Shown here piece by piece: positions 26,943 through 34,472 of a stretch of 64,000 nt of DNA (position 1 is its first letter; each line of letters starts with the position of its first letter). The translations under genes were made by a program, and so were the position numbers. The notes under the pieces are model-generated. The model did not search any database, was not told the origin of the DNA, and saw only the letters and a program-made list of their open reading frames with translations. The stretch comes from Microbacterium murale. GTDB taxonomy: Bacteria; Actinomycetota; Actinomycetes; Actinomycetales; Microbacteriaceae. The stretch is taken from the NCBI RefSeq assembly GCF_030815955.1, contig NZ_JAUSXK010000001.1, forward strand, positions 1,860,001 through 1,924,000, given 5' to 3'.

Positions 26943-27054
26943 CTGCTGACCCGGCTCGCCTGCTGACCCGGGTACATCTGCAGGGCCGTTGCACGGATGC
27001 AGGGGCATCCGGCGGCGTGTCGTCCTGCATCCGTGCGATCTCCCTGCATCTGTA
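26943..27054. repeat. Intergenic palindromic element C (word TGCAGGG)
   Basis: TGCAGGG at 26979 and 26998 (19 apart) is followed by CCTGCA at 27024 and CCCTGCA at 27042, again 19 apart on the frame of the word. Inner arms GCACGGATGCAGG and CCTGCATCCGTGC are fully complementary, and outer arms GTACATCTGCAGGG/CCCTGCATCTGTAC nearly so. CTGCTGACCCG occurs twice just upstream (26943 and 26960, 17 apart). Same architecture and word as element B at 8182. Confidence 0.78.
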
Positions 27055-27089
27055 CCCGATGTGCCCTTGCGGTCGACCGATCACGCTGT

Positions 27090-27111
27090 GTTCACCTGAC
27101 GTTCCATTCCA
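27090..27111 (+). promoter_or_regulatory. Candidate PHO box upstream of phnDCE
   Basis: Two adjacent 11-bp units, GTTCACCTGAC and GTTCCATTCCA, resemble the actinobacterial PHO box (tandem 11-mers starting GTTCACC). The first is an exact match over its seven core bases, the second matches about five. ACACCT (27137) and AGGTGT (27159) further down form a separate weak dyad. If real, the transporter-phosphatase operon is induced by phosphate starvation. Confidence 0.45.
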
Positions 27112-27200
27112 AGTACGACGGTCTCGTAATTCCTGGACACCTTCGAGAGTTCGAATACAGGTGTTCTCGAAATCCCGTCATCCTTGGAAAGGCCACATCC

Positions 27201-28115
27201 ATGCGTCGCTACACCCTCCCCGCGGTGGGCTTGCTCGGCATCGCTGCTCTCGCTCTCACCGGCTGCCAGACCCCTGCCGCAGACACCGACGCGAACGCCG
27301 CGGCAGCTGCGCCTGATGCCCCGATCACGATCGCCACTCTCCCCGCGTCCGACGATCCCACCCAGGTCAACCCGGTCGATGCACTCGCCGAGCTCATCGA
27401 GAAGGAAACCGGACGCACCGTCGAGATCACCGACGTGCCCGACTACCTCAGCGTCGTCGAGGCCATTCGCAGCGACCACGTCGACATCGGGATCATGAGC
27501 GGTTTCCCCTCGGCACTCGCCGTCAACACCGGCGAGGTCGATGCGCTCCTGGCGTGGAAGGGGTCGGATGAGCCGGTCTCCACCTGCGTCGTGAAGGACG
27601 ACTCTCCGATCAAGACCGTCGCCGACCTCAAAGGCAAGACGGTCGCCTTCGCCGATCAGGCATCCAGCTCCGGATACTTCATGCCGGTGTACATGCTGCA
27701 CGAGGCCGGGCTGGAACAGGGCGAGGACTACGAGGGCATCTTCGCCGGCGGCCACGAAGGCAGCTTCGCCGCGTTGCAGCAGGACCAGGTGGATGCCGCA
27801 TGCACGGCCTTCGTGCTCACCGAGATGGGGGCTCCGATGTTCCCCTTCGCCGATGGTGAGTGGCGGGCAGTGGGCGAGAGCCCCTCGATGGACGTCATGG
27901 GAACGGTGCTCGCGCGGCAGTCGCTCGACGACGAGACCCGCACGCTCCTGGAAGAGGCGCTGCCGAAGGTGTTCTCCGAGGAGAACGCGGACGCGCTCGC
28001 CGCCTACAGCTCGTTCATCGGTCTTGAGGTCGAGATCGCGCCGGACCCGAGCATCTTCGCGTCCTTCGCTGAGATCGCAGGCGTCGCCGGGGTCGAGCTC
28101 AAGGATCTGAAATGA
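27201..28115 (+). CDS. phnD: Phosphate/phosphite/phosphonate ABC transporter substrate-binding lipoprotein
   Basis: A 304-residue lipoprotein with lipobox LALTGC (Cys22). The mature domain is a PhnD-type binding fold: ITIATLPASDDP, SVVEAIRSDHVDIGIMS, then ADLKGKTVAFADQASSSGYFMP, where the Ser-rich helix start binds the phospho group. Family ligands are phosphonates, phosphite or phosphate; the PhnDCE system of Mycobacterium smegmatis takes up phosphate. ATG 27201 follows GGAAAGG. No C-P lyase gene is nearby, so phosphonate use by that route is not supported here. Confidence 0.9.
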   Translation: MRRYTLPAVGLLGIAALALTGCQTPAADTDANAAAAAPDAPITIATLPASDDPTQVNPVDALAELIEKETGRTVEITDVPDYLSVVEAIRSDHVDIGIMSGFPSALAVNTGEVDALLAWKGSDEPVSTCVVKDDSPIKTVADLKGKTVAFADQASSSGYFMPVYMLHEAGLEQGEDYEGIFAGGHEGSFAALQQDQVDAACTAFVLTEMGAPMFPFADGEWRAVGESPSMDVMGTVLARQSLDDETRTLLEEALPKVFSEENADALAAYSSFIGLEVEIAPDPSIFASFAEIAGVAGVELKDLK

Positions 28116-29020
28116 GCAACCAGGTGACACGGGTGACGGATGCCGCGGCATCCGCCACTGCCCAGGCGGCGCCCGTGCGTGCCGGTGCTGGGCAGGCATC
28201 CGTCACCGCGACCGATCGCACGACCACGGCCGAGCTGCGGCAGGCGCTCCCACTCGTGACGGTGCGGGATCTCCGCGTCGCGTACGACGACAAGCCGGAG
28301 ACCAAGCCGGTGCTCGACGGCGTCGATCTCGAACTGTTCCCCGGCGAGATGGTGGCGCTGCTCGGTGCCTCCGGCTCGGGAAAGTCCACGCTGATGAAGA
28401 GTCTCACCGGGTTCGCACCGGTCTCCGGTGGTTCGGTGCGCATCGCCGGTCACGACGTCACCAACCTCGCACGGGGTGAGCTGCGCACTCTCCGCTCGGA
28501 CGTCGGGCAGGTGTTCCAGCAGTTCCAGCTGATCCCACGGTTGAGCGTGCTCACGAATGTGCTCACGGGGGCGCTGCACGGCGCAGGACCGATCAACCTC
28601 GTCGGCGGGTTCTCGTCGGCGCACCGTCAGCGCGCGCTGTCGCTGCTGGACCGCGTGGGCATCGCCCACAAGGCCAAGGACCCCGCCCGCTCCCTCAGCG
28701 GCGGCCAGCAGCAGCGAGTCGCGATCGCACGGGCGCTGATGCAGCAGCCGCGGGTGATCCTCGCCGATGAGCCGGTGGCGTCGCTGGATCCGAAGCTCGC
28801 CGACTCGGTGCTCGGGCTGCTGCGTCGGATCGCGACGGAGGACGGCATCCCGGTGCTCGTCAGTCTGCACGTGCTGCCGCTGGCGCTCGCGCACAGCGAC
28901 CGGATCGTCGGGCTCCGCCACGGCGAGATGCTCGTCTCGGCGCGCACGACCGACCTCGACGCCGCGAAACTGTCGGTGCTCTACGACGAGGAGGATGACG
29001 ATGTCGACCACCACGCCTGA
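28112..29020 (+). CDS. phnC: Phosphonate/phosphate-type ABC transporter ATP-binding subunit
   Basis: A 302-residue ATPase. An unusual Ala/Thr-rich N-terminal extension of about 45 residues precedes the PhnC domain. Walker A is LGASGSGKST (about residue 87), Q-loop VFQQFQLIPRLSVLTNVLTG is PhnC-like, the signature is LSGGQQQR, Walker B VILADEPVASLD and the H-loop SLH. It overlaps phnD by 4 bp and phnE by 20 bp. Cytoplasmic partner of PhnE. Confidence 0.92.
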   Translation: MSNQVTRVTDAAASATAQAAPVRAGAGQASVTATDRTTTAELRQALPLVTVRDLRVAYDDKPETKPVLDGVDLELFPGEMVALLGASGSGKSTLMKSLTGFAPVSGGSVRIAGHDVTNLARGELRTLRSDVGQVFQQFQLIPRLSVLTNVLTGALHGAGPINLVGGFSSAHRQRALSLLDRVGIAHKAKDPARSLSGGQQQRVAIARALMQQPRVILADEPVASLDPKLADSVLGLLRRIATEDGIPVLVSLHVLPLALAHSDRIVGLRHGEMLVSARTTDLDAAKLSVLYDEEDDDVDHHA

Positions 29021-29873
29021 ATCGCGCACGCCCGAGTCGCACTCGCCGCAGCCGCGCGCGAAGCGCGAGCAGCCGACGCTGTCGACAGCGGACAGGGCGC
29101 GACTGGAGCGGGCGTTCTCGATTCCGCGGACCCGTTTCCTGATCGGCATCCCGGTCGCGATCATCGTGCTGTTCTGGTCGGCAGGCGGAGTCGGCTTCGA
29201 CTTCTTCAAGCTCGGCGAGGGCGCCATCAACATGGGCGAGTTCCTCTCGCGGCTGTTCCCACCGGACTTCTCCAAGCTCGGCACGATCCTCGCCCTGCTG
29301 CTGGAGACGCTGCAGATGGCGATCATCGCCACCGTGCTCGGTGCGGTGCTCTCGCTGATCGTGGCCTTCGGCGCGGCATCCAACATCGCGCCGAAGTGGC
29401 TGTACTACCCCTCGCGCTGGGTGATGAACATCATCCGCTCGGTGCCCGACCTCGTCTTCGCGCTGATGTTCGTGTCGGCGGTCGGGCTCGGCCCGTTCGC
29501 CGGAATCCTGGCGATGACGCTGGGCTCGCTGGGTTCGATCGGCAAGATCTTCGCCGAGGCGATGGAGTCGGTCGATCGCGGCCCGATCACCGCGATGCAG
29601 GCGGTCGGTGCATCCAAGCGTCAGGTCATCCAGTACGGGGTGCTTCCGCAGGCGGCCCCTCTGCTCGTGTCGTACACGCTGCTGTTGTTCGAGGGCAACG
29701 TGCGCGGCGCCACGATCCTCGGCCTCGTCGGCGCCGGCGGCATCGGTCTCGAACTCACCACAGCGATGCGGATGTACGACTACGGACACCTCAGCGCCAT
29801 CATCATCTGCATCATCGTGCTCGTCACGGCAATCGATCAGGGCAGCGCCCTCATCAGAAGGAGAATCACATGA
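29001..29873 (+). CDS. phnE: Phosphonate/phosphate-type ABC transporter permease
   Basis: A 290-residue membrane subunit with a hydrophilic N-terminus of about 45 residues and six helices. The cytoplasmic loop VDRGPITAMQAVGASKRQVIQYGVLPQ is the PhnE EAA motif, and FEGNVRGATILGLVGAGGIG is highly conserved in the family. Of two ATGs, 29001 has GAGGAGG at proper distance while 28995 abuts it, so 29001 is taken. The stop overlaps the start of the phosphatase gene (ATGA). Confidence 0.92.
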   Translation: MSTTTPESRTPESHSPQPRAKREQPTLSTADRARLERAFSIPRTRFLIGIPVAIIVLFWSAGGVGFDFFKLGEGAINMGEFLSRLFPPDFSKLGTILALLLETLQMAIIATVLGAVLSLIVAFGAASNIAPKWLYYPSRWVMNIIRSVPDLVFALMFVSAVGLGPFAGILAMTLGSLGSIGKIFAEAMESVDRGPITAMQAVGASKRQVIQYGVLPQAAPLLVSYTLLLFEGNVRGATILGLVGAGGIGLELTTAMRMYDYGHLSAIIICIIVLVTAIDQGSALIRRRIT

Positions 29874-30649
29874 CCACGGCATCCATGGACACCGCCGCGA
29901 TCGACATCACCCTGAGCGCACCGGTCAACCTGCGCGATCTCGGCGGAATCCCGATCGACGGAGGGGTGCTGCGCGAAGGCCTGGCGATTCGCACCGACGA
30001 CCTCGCGTACGTCACCTCGGATGTGGTCGACGAGCTGATCGATGCGGGCCTCACCGCGATCATCGACCTGCGCTCTCCGGCCGAGGTCGCCGCGACAGGG
30101 CGCGGCCCTTTCGGGGAACGCGCCCTGGGCTATCACCACCTCCCTCTCATCGCGAACGTCGCGGACTCGATGGCCGAGGGCGCTCCTGATCTCAGCCACG
30201 AGGGCATGGGGAGGATGTACGTACGGATGGTCGAGACCGCAGCCCCTCAGCTCGTCACGGCCCTGAACGTCATCGCGTACACCCCGGGGGCGACCGCCTT
30301 CCACTGCGCCGCGGGCCGCGATCGCACCGGCGTGCTCGCCGCAATGCTGCTGCTGGTCCTGGGGGCGCACGACGATGACATCGTCGCCGACTACACGCGC
30401 ACCGGCGAGAACATGGTCGCCATCATGCAGCGCACCGCCCCTGTCATGGGTGCGATGTGGCGAGCGCTCGGCTTCGAGCCCGACGCGCGTCAGGCTTCGA
30501 CGAAGCTCCTCGAAGGATCGATGGAGGTCTCCATGCGTTCACTGCTGGGCACCTTGCGTGAGCGGCACGGTGATGCCCTCGCACCACTGCGCGCTGCCGG
30601 CCTCAGCGATGACACGATCGCCCGACTCAGTGAGCGGGCGCGCTCGTAA
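29870..30649 (+). CDS. Tyrosine-phosphatase-like protein (Tyr_phosphatase_3 type)
   Basis: A 259-residue cytoplasmic phosphatase. The family hallmark NLRDLGG is near residue 20 and the P-loop FHCAAGRDRTG has the nucleophile Cys146 and Arg152 (C-x5-R-T/S). Members of this family remove phosphate from phosphotyrosine, phosphoinositides or small phosphoesters. Being translationally coupled to phnE, it may process the imported compound or release its phosphate, but this is inference. AAGGAG lies 6 nt before ATG 29870. The last base of its stop is the first of the TetR gene. Confidence 0.85.
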   Translation: MTTASMDTAAIDITLSAPVNLRDLGGIPIDGGVLREGLAIRTDDLAYVTSDVVDELIDAGLTAIIDLRSPAEVAATGRGPFGERALGYHHLPLIANVADSMAEGAPDLSHEGMGRMYVRMVETAAPQLVTALNVIAYTPGATAFHCAAGRDRTGVLAAMLLLVLGAHDDDIVADYTRTGENMVAIMQRTAPVMGAMWRALGFEPDARQASTKLLEGSMEVSMRSLLGTLRERHGDALAPLRAAGLSDDTIARLSERARS

Positions 30650-31269
30650 TGACGGTTGTCGTGGCGGATGCCGGGACCGCGGTGCGCCGTAGGCCCGGCC
30701 GTCCGCGGGACGAGGAGATCGACGGTCAGATCATCGCGGCGACGCTGGGGCTGATCGATGCAGAGGAACCGGTGACGGTCACCAGGATCGTGCAGCGCAG
30801 CGGTGTGAGCCGCGCTGCGCTGTACCGGCGCTGGCCGTCGTTGACGACACTGATCGCGGCGGCCCTGGATGTGGGACGTTCGATCCCGCCTGCGGTCGAC
30901 GCGGAGGGCGATCTTCGAACAGCGATCTTCGCATCGATGTTCGGCGCGGCGGGGATGGCGACGACATCCGCCTACTCCGAGGCGCGCTTCCGGCACCGCA
31001 TCCGCCTCGTGATGGCCGATCGGGCGTTGCAGAAGGCGTACTGGAGATCGCACGTCGCACGTCGCCGCGTTCCGGTGGAGTCCGCGCTGAGCGCAGGCAT
31101 CGCACGTGGCATCCTGCGTGACGACCTCGACGTCGAGGCGTGCTTCGACGCGATAGCCGGGGTCGTGTACTACCAGCTCGTCGTTCGGGGCGACCGGCTC
31201 GAGGACGAGAGCACTCGTGCCAGGGTGAGCGCGGCGATGGACGTCGTGTGGCGCGGGATGCTGGCCTGA
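30649..31269 (+). CDS. TetR/AcrR-family transcriptional regulator
   Basis: A 206-residue regulator. The HTH spans residues about 22-70 (TVTRIVQRSGVSRAALYRRWPS), preceded by a basic segment RRRPGRPRDEE. The C-terminal all-helical domain is of the TetR_C type and binds an unknown ligand. Its ATG shares one base with the phosphatase stop (TAATG), so it is the fifth gene of the phnDCE operon. It may autoregulate the operon, perhaps together with a phosphate-responsive regulator acting at the PHO-like box. Confidence 0.88.
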   Translation: MTVVVADAGTAVRRRPGRPRDEEIDGQIIAATLGLIDAEEPVTVTRIVQRSGVSRAALYRRWPSLTTLIAAALDVGRSIPPAVDAEGDLRTAIFASMFGAAGMATTSAYSEARFRHRIRLVMADRALQKAYWRSHVARRRVPVESALSAGIARGILRDDLDVEACFDAIAGVVYYQLVVRGDRLEDESTRARVSAAMDVVWRGMLA

Positions 31270-31314
31270 CGCTCACGGCGCGGCAGGCAGTGGTCAAGGC
31301 AATAGCGTAGAGAG

Positions 31315-31533
31315 GTGATCGCTCTCGCCGTGCTCCTGTTCGTCAACGCCGCCTTCAACGTCATCGTGTGGCCGCGGTTCTACAAGCGGGTCGCGAACGA
31401 CCCGAGGGCGCGGGACGCCGAGGGCAGGGCCACGACGTTCCTCAAAGTGCACGCGGTGCTGATCGCGCTCGCACTGGTGATCGCGCTCGTGTCCGTGATC
31501 GCGGGCATAGCCGCACTCACCGGCGCTCTCTGA
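31315..31533 (+). CDS. SCO4848-family small membrane protein
   Basis: A 72-residue protein with two transmembrane helices separated by a basic loop (WPRFYKRVANDPRARD). It matches the actinobacterial SCO4848 family, of unknown function. The start is GTG 31315, with TAGCGT exactly 6 nt upstream, so it is probably leaderless. It converges on the MFS gene; CCGGCGC (31520) and GCGCCGG (31546) could form a shared terminator stem over its end. Confidence 0.8.
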   Translation: MIALAVLLFVNAAFNVIVWPRFYKRVANDPRARDAEGRATTFLKVHAVLIALALVIALVSVIAGIAALTGAL

Positions 31534-31570
31534 CCGGACCGGCAGGCGCCGGCCGCTCGTGCTGTGCGAC

Positions 31571-32875
31571 TCACTCGAACTGGCGCGCGTGCGAGGTCCA
31601 GCCGGCTTCGGCGGGAAGCGCACGCAGACCGCGATTCGCGACGGCGAGCAGTACCGAGATCGCGCACAGGACGGATGCCGTGATCAGGGTGTTCTCGCGC
31701 CCGATCGCAGCGAGACCGAACCCGGCGATCAGCGGAGCGAAGGGCATCGCGCCCATCCCGAGGACTGCAGATGCGCTGTTGGCTCGACCGAGCAGTTCGG
31801 TCGGCGTCGCGACCATGAAGTAGCCCATCAGAGCGGCGTTCACGGCGGGGATGAAGAACACCGTGACGCCGAGGACAGCGATCAGTGCGAGCGGCTCGCG
31901 TGCGGGGATCATGCTGAACACCCCGGCAGTGGCGACGGCGAGGCCGCCGATGATGACGATGCTCGCGCGGATCCGTGACACCAGGAGGGGCGCGATCAGC
32001 GCGCCGATCAGCATCGCGACCCCAGCGCCGGTCGCGAGCAGGCCGATCGTGACCGTTGAGTGGCCCGCCTGCTGCAATGCGTAGATGACGGTCGTCATGG
32101 CGGTGCTGAATCCGAGGTTGACGATGGTCGCCACGAACAGCACGCCGCGCAGGTCGGGTCGGGAGATCAGCCAACGGAAGCCCTCCGCGATCTCCCGCAG
32201 TGCGTTCGGGCGGGCGATCGCCACTGCGGCGGCCGCGAGCCCGACCTCCGATGCCGCCGGATCTGGTGCTGCAGGACCTGTTGCTGCAGGGGCCGAGCGC
32301 CGCAGCATCCATGCCGTCGCCGTTGCGACCACGTGGCACGCCGCCATCGCAGCACCGATCAGCCACGCTCCGGACGCGAGCAGCACGCCGCCGAGCGGCC
32401 CTCCCGCGAGCTGCAGCACGGCATCGCGCCCCTGATTCGCCGCCTGTGCTCTGCCCATCGCGTCATCGGGCACGATCTCCTTCAACGCGCTCTCGCCGGC
32501 GACGTCGAAGAGGCCCGCGCGCGCGGCGAGGGCCACATCGATCACCAGCAGAGTCGCGAACGTGAGCGCGTCCGCGAGGGCCAGGACGGTGAACGCCCCG
32601 GCGAGCACGACGCCGGCGGCAGAGCCGACGATCATCATGACGATGCGGTCGTGCCGATCGGCGAGCACGCCGCCGAACACCGTCGTGAGCGTGCGGATCG
32701 TCATGCCGACGGCGCTGATGATGCCGGCCTGCGCCGGGTCGTTCGTGACGAACAGCGCGATCAGCGGGATGGCGAAGCCGAACAGCGCAGAAGCCAGCCC
32801 CTTGGCCGTGTCGCTGATCAGCCAGGTGATGTAGCGGATGTTGTGCACCAGGCGATGCGCGGTGGCTGTTGTCAT
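31571..32875 (-). CDS. MFS transporter (enterobactin-exporter/tetracycline-like branch)
   Basis: A 434-residue membrane protein with twelve hydrophobic segments. The loop 2-3 motif VFGGVLADRHDRIVMM is the MFS_3 signature, and VDVALAARAGLFDVAGESALKEIVP with AANQGRDAVLQLAGGPLGG matches the EntS/MFS_3 group of exporters. Substrate unknown. ATG 32875 has TACTCT 7 nt upstream, so a leaderless mRNA. It is divergent from an ArsR-type regulator with strong palindromes in between, implying control by that protein. Confidence 0.87.
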   Translation of the reverse strand: MTTATAHRLVHNIRYITWLISDTAKGLASALFGFAIPLIALFVTNDPAQAGIISAVGMTIRTLTTVFGGVLADRHDRIVMMIVGSAAGVVLAGAFTVLALADALTFATLLVIDVALAARAGLFDVAGESALKEIVPDDAMGRAQAANQGRDAVLQLAGGPLGGVLLASGAWLIGAAMAACHVVATATAWMLRRSAPAATGPAAPDPAASEVGLAAAAVAIARPNALREIAEGFRWLISRPDLRGVLFVATIVNLGFSTAMTTVIYALQQAGHSTVTIGLLATGAGVAMLIGALIAPLLVSRIRASIVIIGGLAVATAGVFSMIPAREPLALIAVLGVTVFFIPAVNAALMGYFMVATPTELLGRANSASAVLGMGAMPFAPLIAGFGLAAIGRENTLITASVLCAISVLLAVANRGLRALPAEAGWTSHARQFE

Positions 32876-32893
32876 GTGATCCAGAGTAGATCC

Positions 32894-32934
32894 GCAACAG
32901 AAGTTGCGCAACTTTTATTGCGCAATATTTGTTG
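32894..32934. promoter_or_regulatory. Double palindromic operator between the MFS and ArsR genes
   Basis: Two perfect palindromes lie side by side: AAGTTGCGCAACTT (32901-32914) and TATTGCGCAATA (32916-32927), flanked by GCAAC (32894) and GTTG (32931). The stretch is AT-rich against its surroundings. It covers the expected -35 regions of both divergent promoters (TACTCT for the MFS, TAGGAT at 32939-32944 for the regulator), so binding would repress both. Confidence 0.75.
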
Positions 32935-32950
32935 TGGATAGGATGTCGAG

Positions 32951-33586
32951 ATGGCAGACGAGAGATCGCCGAAGAATCCGCGGCCGAACGCGATGCCCGC
33001 GCACTCGGGCTCGAAGGGCACGCACCCCGACGCGAAGCCGGCGACCACGGCCATGCTGAAGGCGTATGCGCACCCGCTGCGTCGGCGGATCGCCAAGGCG
33101 GTCGCCGGTCGTGGCCACGCGCGCGCCGCAGACGTCGCGGCCGACCTCGGCGTTCCCGCCAACAGCGTCAGCTTTCATCTGCGTGTCCTCGCCGAGGCCG
33201 GGCTGATCGAAGAGGCACCCGAGTTCGCCCGCGACAAGCGCGATCGGGTGTGGAAGGCGACTGAGGGGTCTTGGAACGTCGGTTCGCCGGAGCATCCGAT
33301 CGCCGACGAAGTGCTCGGCGGAGTGCTGATGAATGCACTCGTCGATGATCATCTCGACATGATGCGGCGGTTCATGGCGTGGGCACCGGAGTACGTGTCC
33401 GGTCGCGACCCCGTCGTGCACGGGACCTTCTCGCAGGCCAACCTACGACTGACCGAGGCGGAGTTCAGTGAGATCGAGCGGCGGATCCACGAGGTCATCA
33501 AGGAGGTCGGCGATGCCCATGACCCCGACGATCCCGACACTCGCATCTGGAGCCTCGACATCATCGCCGCCGATGACACGATCTGA
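32951..33586 (+). CDS. ArsR-type winged-helix transcriptional regulator
   Basis: A 211-residue regulator. After a disordered, basic N-terminus of about 35 residues comes an ArsR-like winged HTH (HPLRRRIAKAVAGRGHARAADVAADLGVPANSVSFHLRVL). The C-terminal 100 residues are helical and contain no obvious metal-binding Cys/His cluster, so it is more like the HTH_20 drug/lipid-responsive regulators than metal sensors. TAGGAT lies 6 nt before the ATG: a leaderless start. It is divergent from the MFS exporter and probably represses it via the GTTGCGCAAC sites. Confidence 0.87.
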   Translation: MADERSPKNPRPNAMPAHSGSKGTHPDAKPATTAMLKAYAHPLRRRIAKAVAGRGHARAADVAADLGVPANSVSFHLRVLAEAGLIEEAPEFARDKRDRVWKATEGSWNVGSPEHPIADEVLGGVLMNALVDDHLDMMRRFMAWAPEYVSGRDPVVHGTFSQANLRLTEAEFSEIERRIHEVIKEVGDAHDPDDPDTRIWSLDIIAADDTI

Positions 33587-33618
33587 GCCCGGCCCCTGCG
33601 TCGCGCGGCACAGACCCT

Positions 33619-33703
33619 GCACGCTTGGCCGTGGATCTGCACACTTGGCCGTCCGGATCGGCGATCTGGGCAGCCATCCGTGATTCCGGACGGCCATCTG
33701 TAC
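33619..33703. repeat. Intergenic palindromic element D (word TTGGCCGT)
   Basis: Direct units GCACGCTTGGCCGT (33619) and GCACACTTGGCCGT (33639) are 20 bases apart. Inverted units follow around 33670 (GCAGCCATCCGTG) and 33690 (ACGGCCATCTGTAC), again 20 apart. TTGGCCGTCCGGA and TCCGGACGGCCA pair perfectly over 12 bases. Lies between the ArsR gene and a convergent ABC permease. Confidence 0.75.
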
Positions 33704-33785
33704 CCGCGCACCCACGTGTACCCGCACCGAGGCGCCCGCATCCCAAGGATGACGGGCGCCCCGTGACGCGGCTGCAGCTCGAGGA

Positions 33786-34472
33786 CTACGGGATCGTCCT
33801 GCGGAACGCGAGAAACGAGATCACCGAGAGCAACGCGACGACGACCAGGCCCCACAGTGCCAGGCCGACCGCGCCGAGTGCCAGGATGCCCTCCCAGACC
33901 TGCCCCCACGCCTCGAGACGGGTGACGAGGAACACCAGACCGAGGATCAGGAGCACGACCGCGAAGCTCGCGATGAGGAGCACCATCTGGCCCCAGCTCT
34001 TGAAGATCGTCGCGCCGGTGAATCCGACCACGAAGAAGAACAGGGCGAGGGTGAAGTAGACCACGAACGCTCCGAGCGGACCGGCTTCCCACAGCCACGG
34101 CAGATGGAAGACGTACCCGTTCACGCCGTACCCGTTGGTCAGCATCTCGATCCCACCGCCGATCAGGAACAACGCGCCCATGAGGGCACTGCCGAGGATC
34201 GCGGTGAGCATCGTGCCGAGGAAGAATTCCCGGCGCGTGATGCTCATGGCCTGGGAGAACGGGAAGGTCAGAGTCATCGCCGACATACCGATCGCGAAGA
34301 AGTACCACAGCGGGGCCTGTCCGCCACCGCCGTACTTCGGCTGATCGATGGGAATCATCGCGTAGATGAGCACCGAGATGAGCACTGCGCCGGCGAGGAT
34401 CACCAGCGGGTACCAGATGAAGGTGCCCTTGTTGATCAACTGCAGGCGGATGACGTTGAGTGTGCGTCGCAT
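33786..34472 (-). CDS. ABC-2 type exporter permease
   Basis: A 228-residue membrane protein with six hydrophobic segments and a short cytoplasmic N-terminus (MRRTLNVIRLQLINKG). A Gly-rich extracellular loop (KYGGGGQAP) follows helix 1. The start ATG overlaps the last base of the ATPase gene; the longer frame above is a shadow. With the ATPase and the GntR regulator it makes a YtrABC-like module, a type often induced by cell-envelope antibiotics in Firmicutes. Substrate unknown. Confidence 0.82.
   Translation of the reverse strand: MRRTLNVIRLQLINKGTFIWYPLVILAGAVLISVLIYAMIPIDQPKYGGGGQAPLWYFFAIGMSAMTLTFPFSQAMSITRREFFLGTMLTAILGSALMGALFLIGGGIEMLTNGYGVNGYVFHLPWLWEAGPLGAFVVYFTLALFFFVVGFTGATIFKSWGQMVLLIASFAVVLLILGLVFLVTRLEAWGQVWEGILALGAVGLALWGLVVVALLSVISFLAFRRTIP

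Noticed and set aside
27131..27170. tRNA-like T-arm sequence GAGTTCGAATACAGG
   Set aside because: Only a T-loop-like string; no acceptor stem, anticodon arm or CCA end can be drawn around it.
28995..29003. Start of phnE at ATG 28995
   Set aside because: The GAGGAGG ribosome site touches this ATG with no spacing; the ATG 6 bases later has normal spacing.
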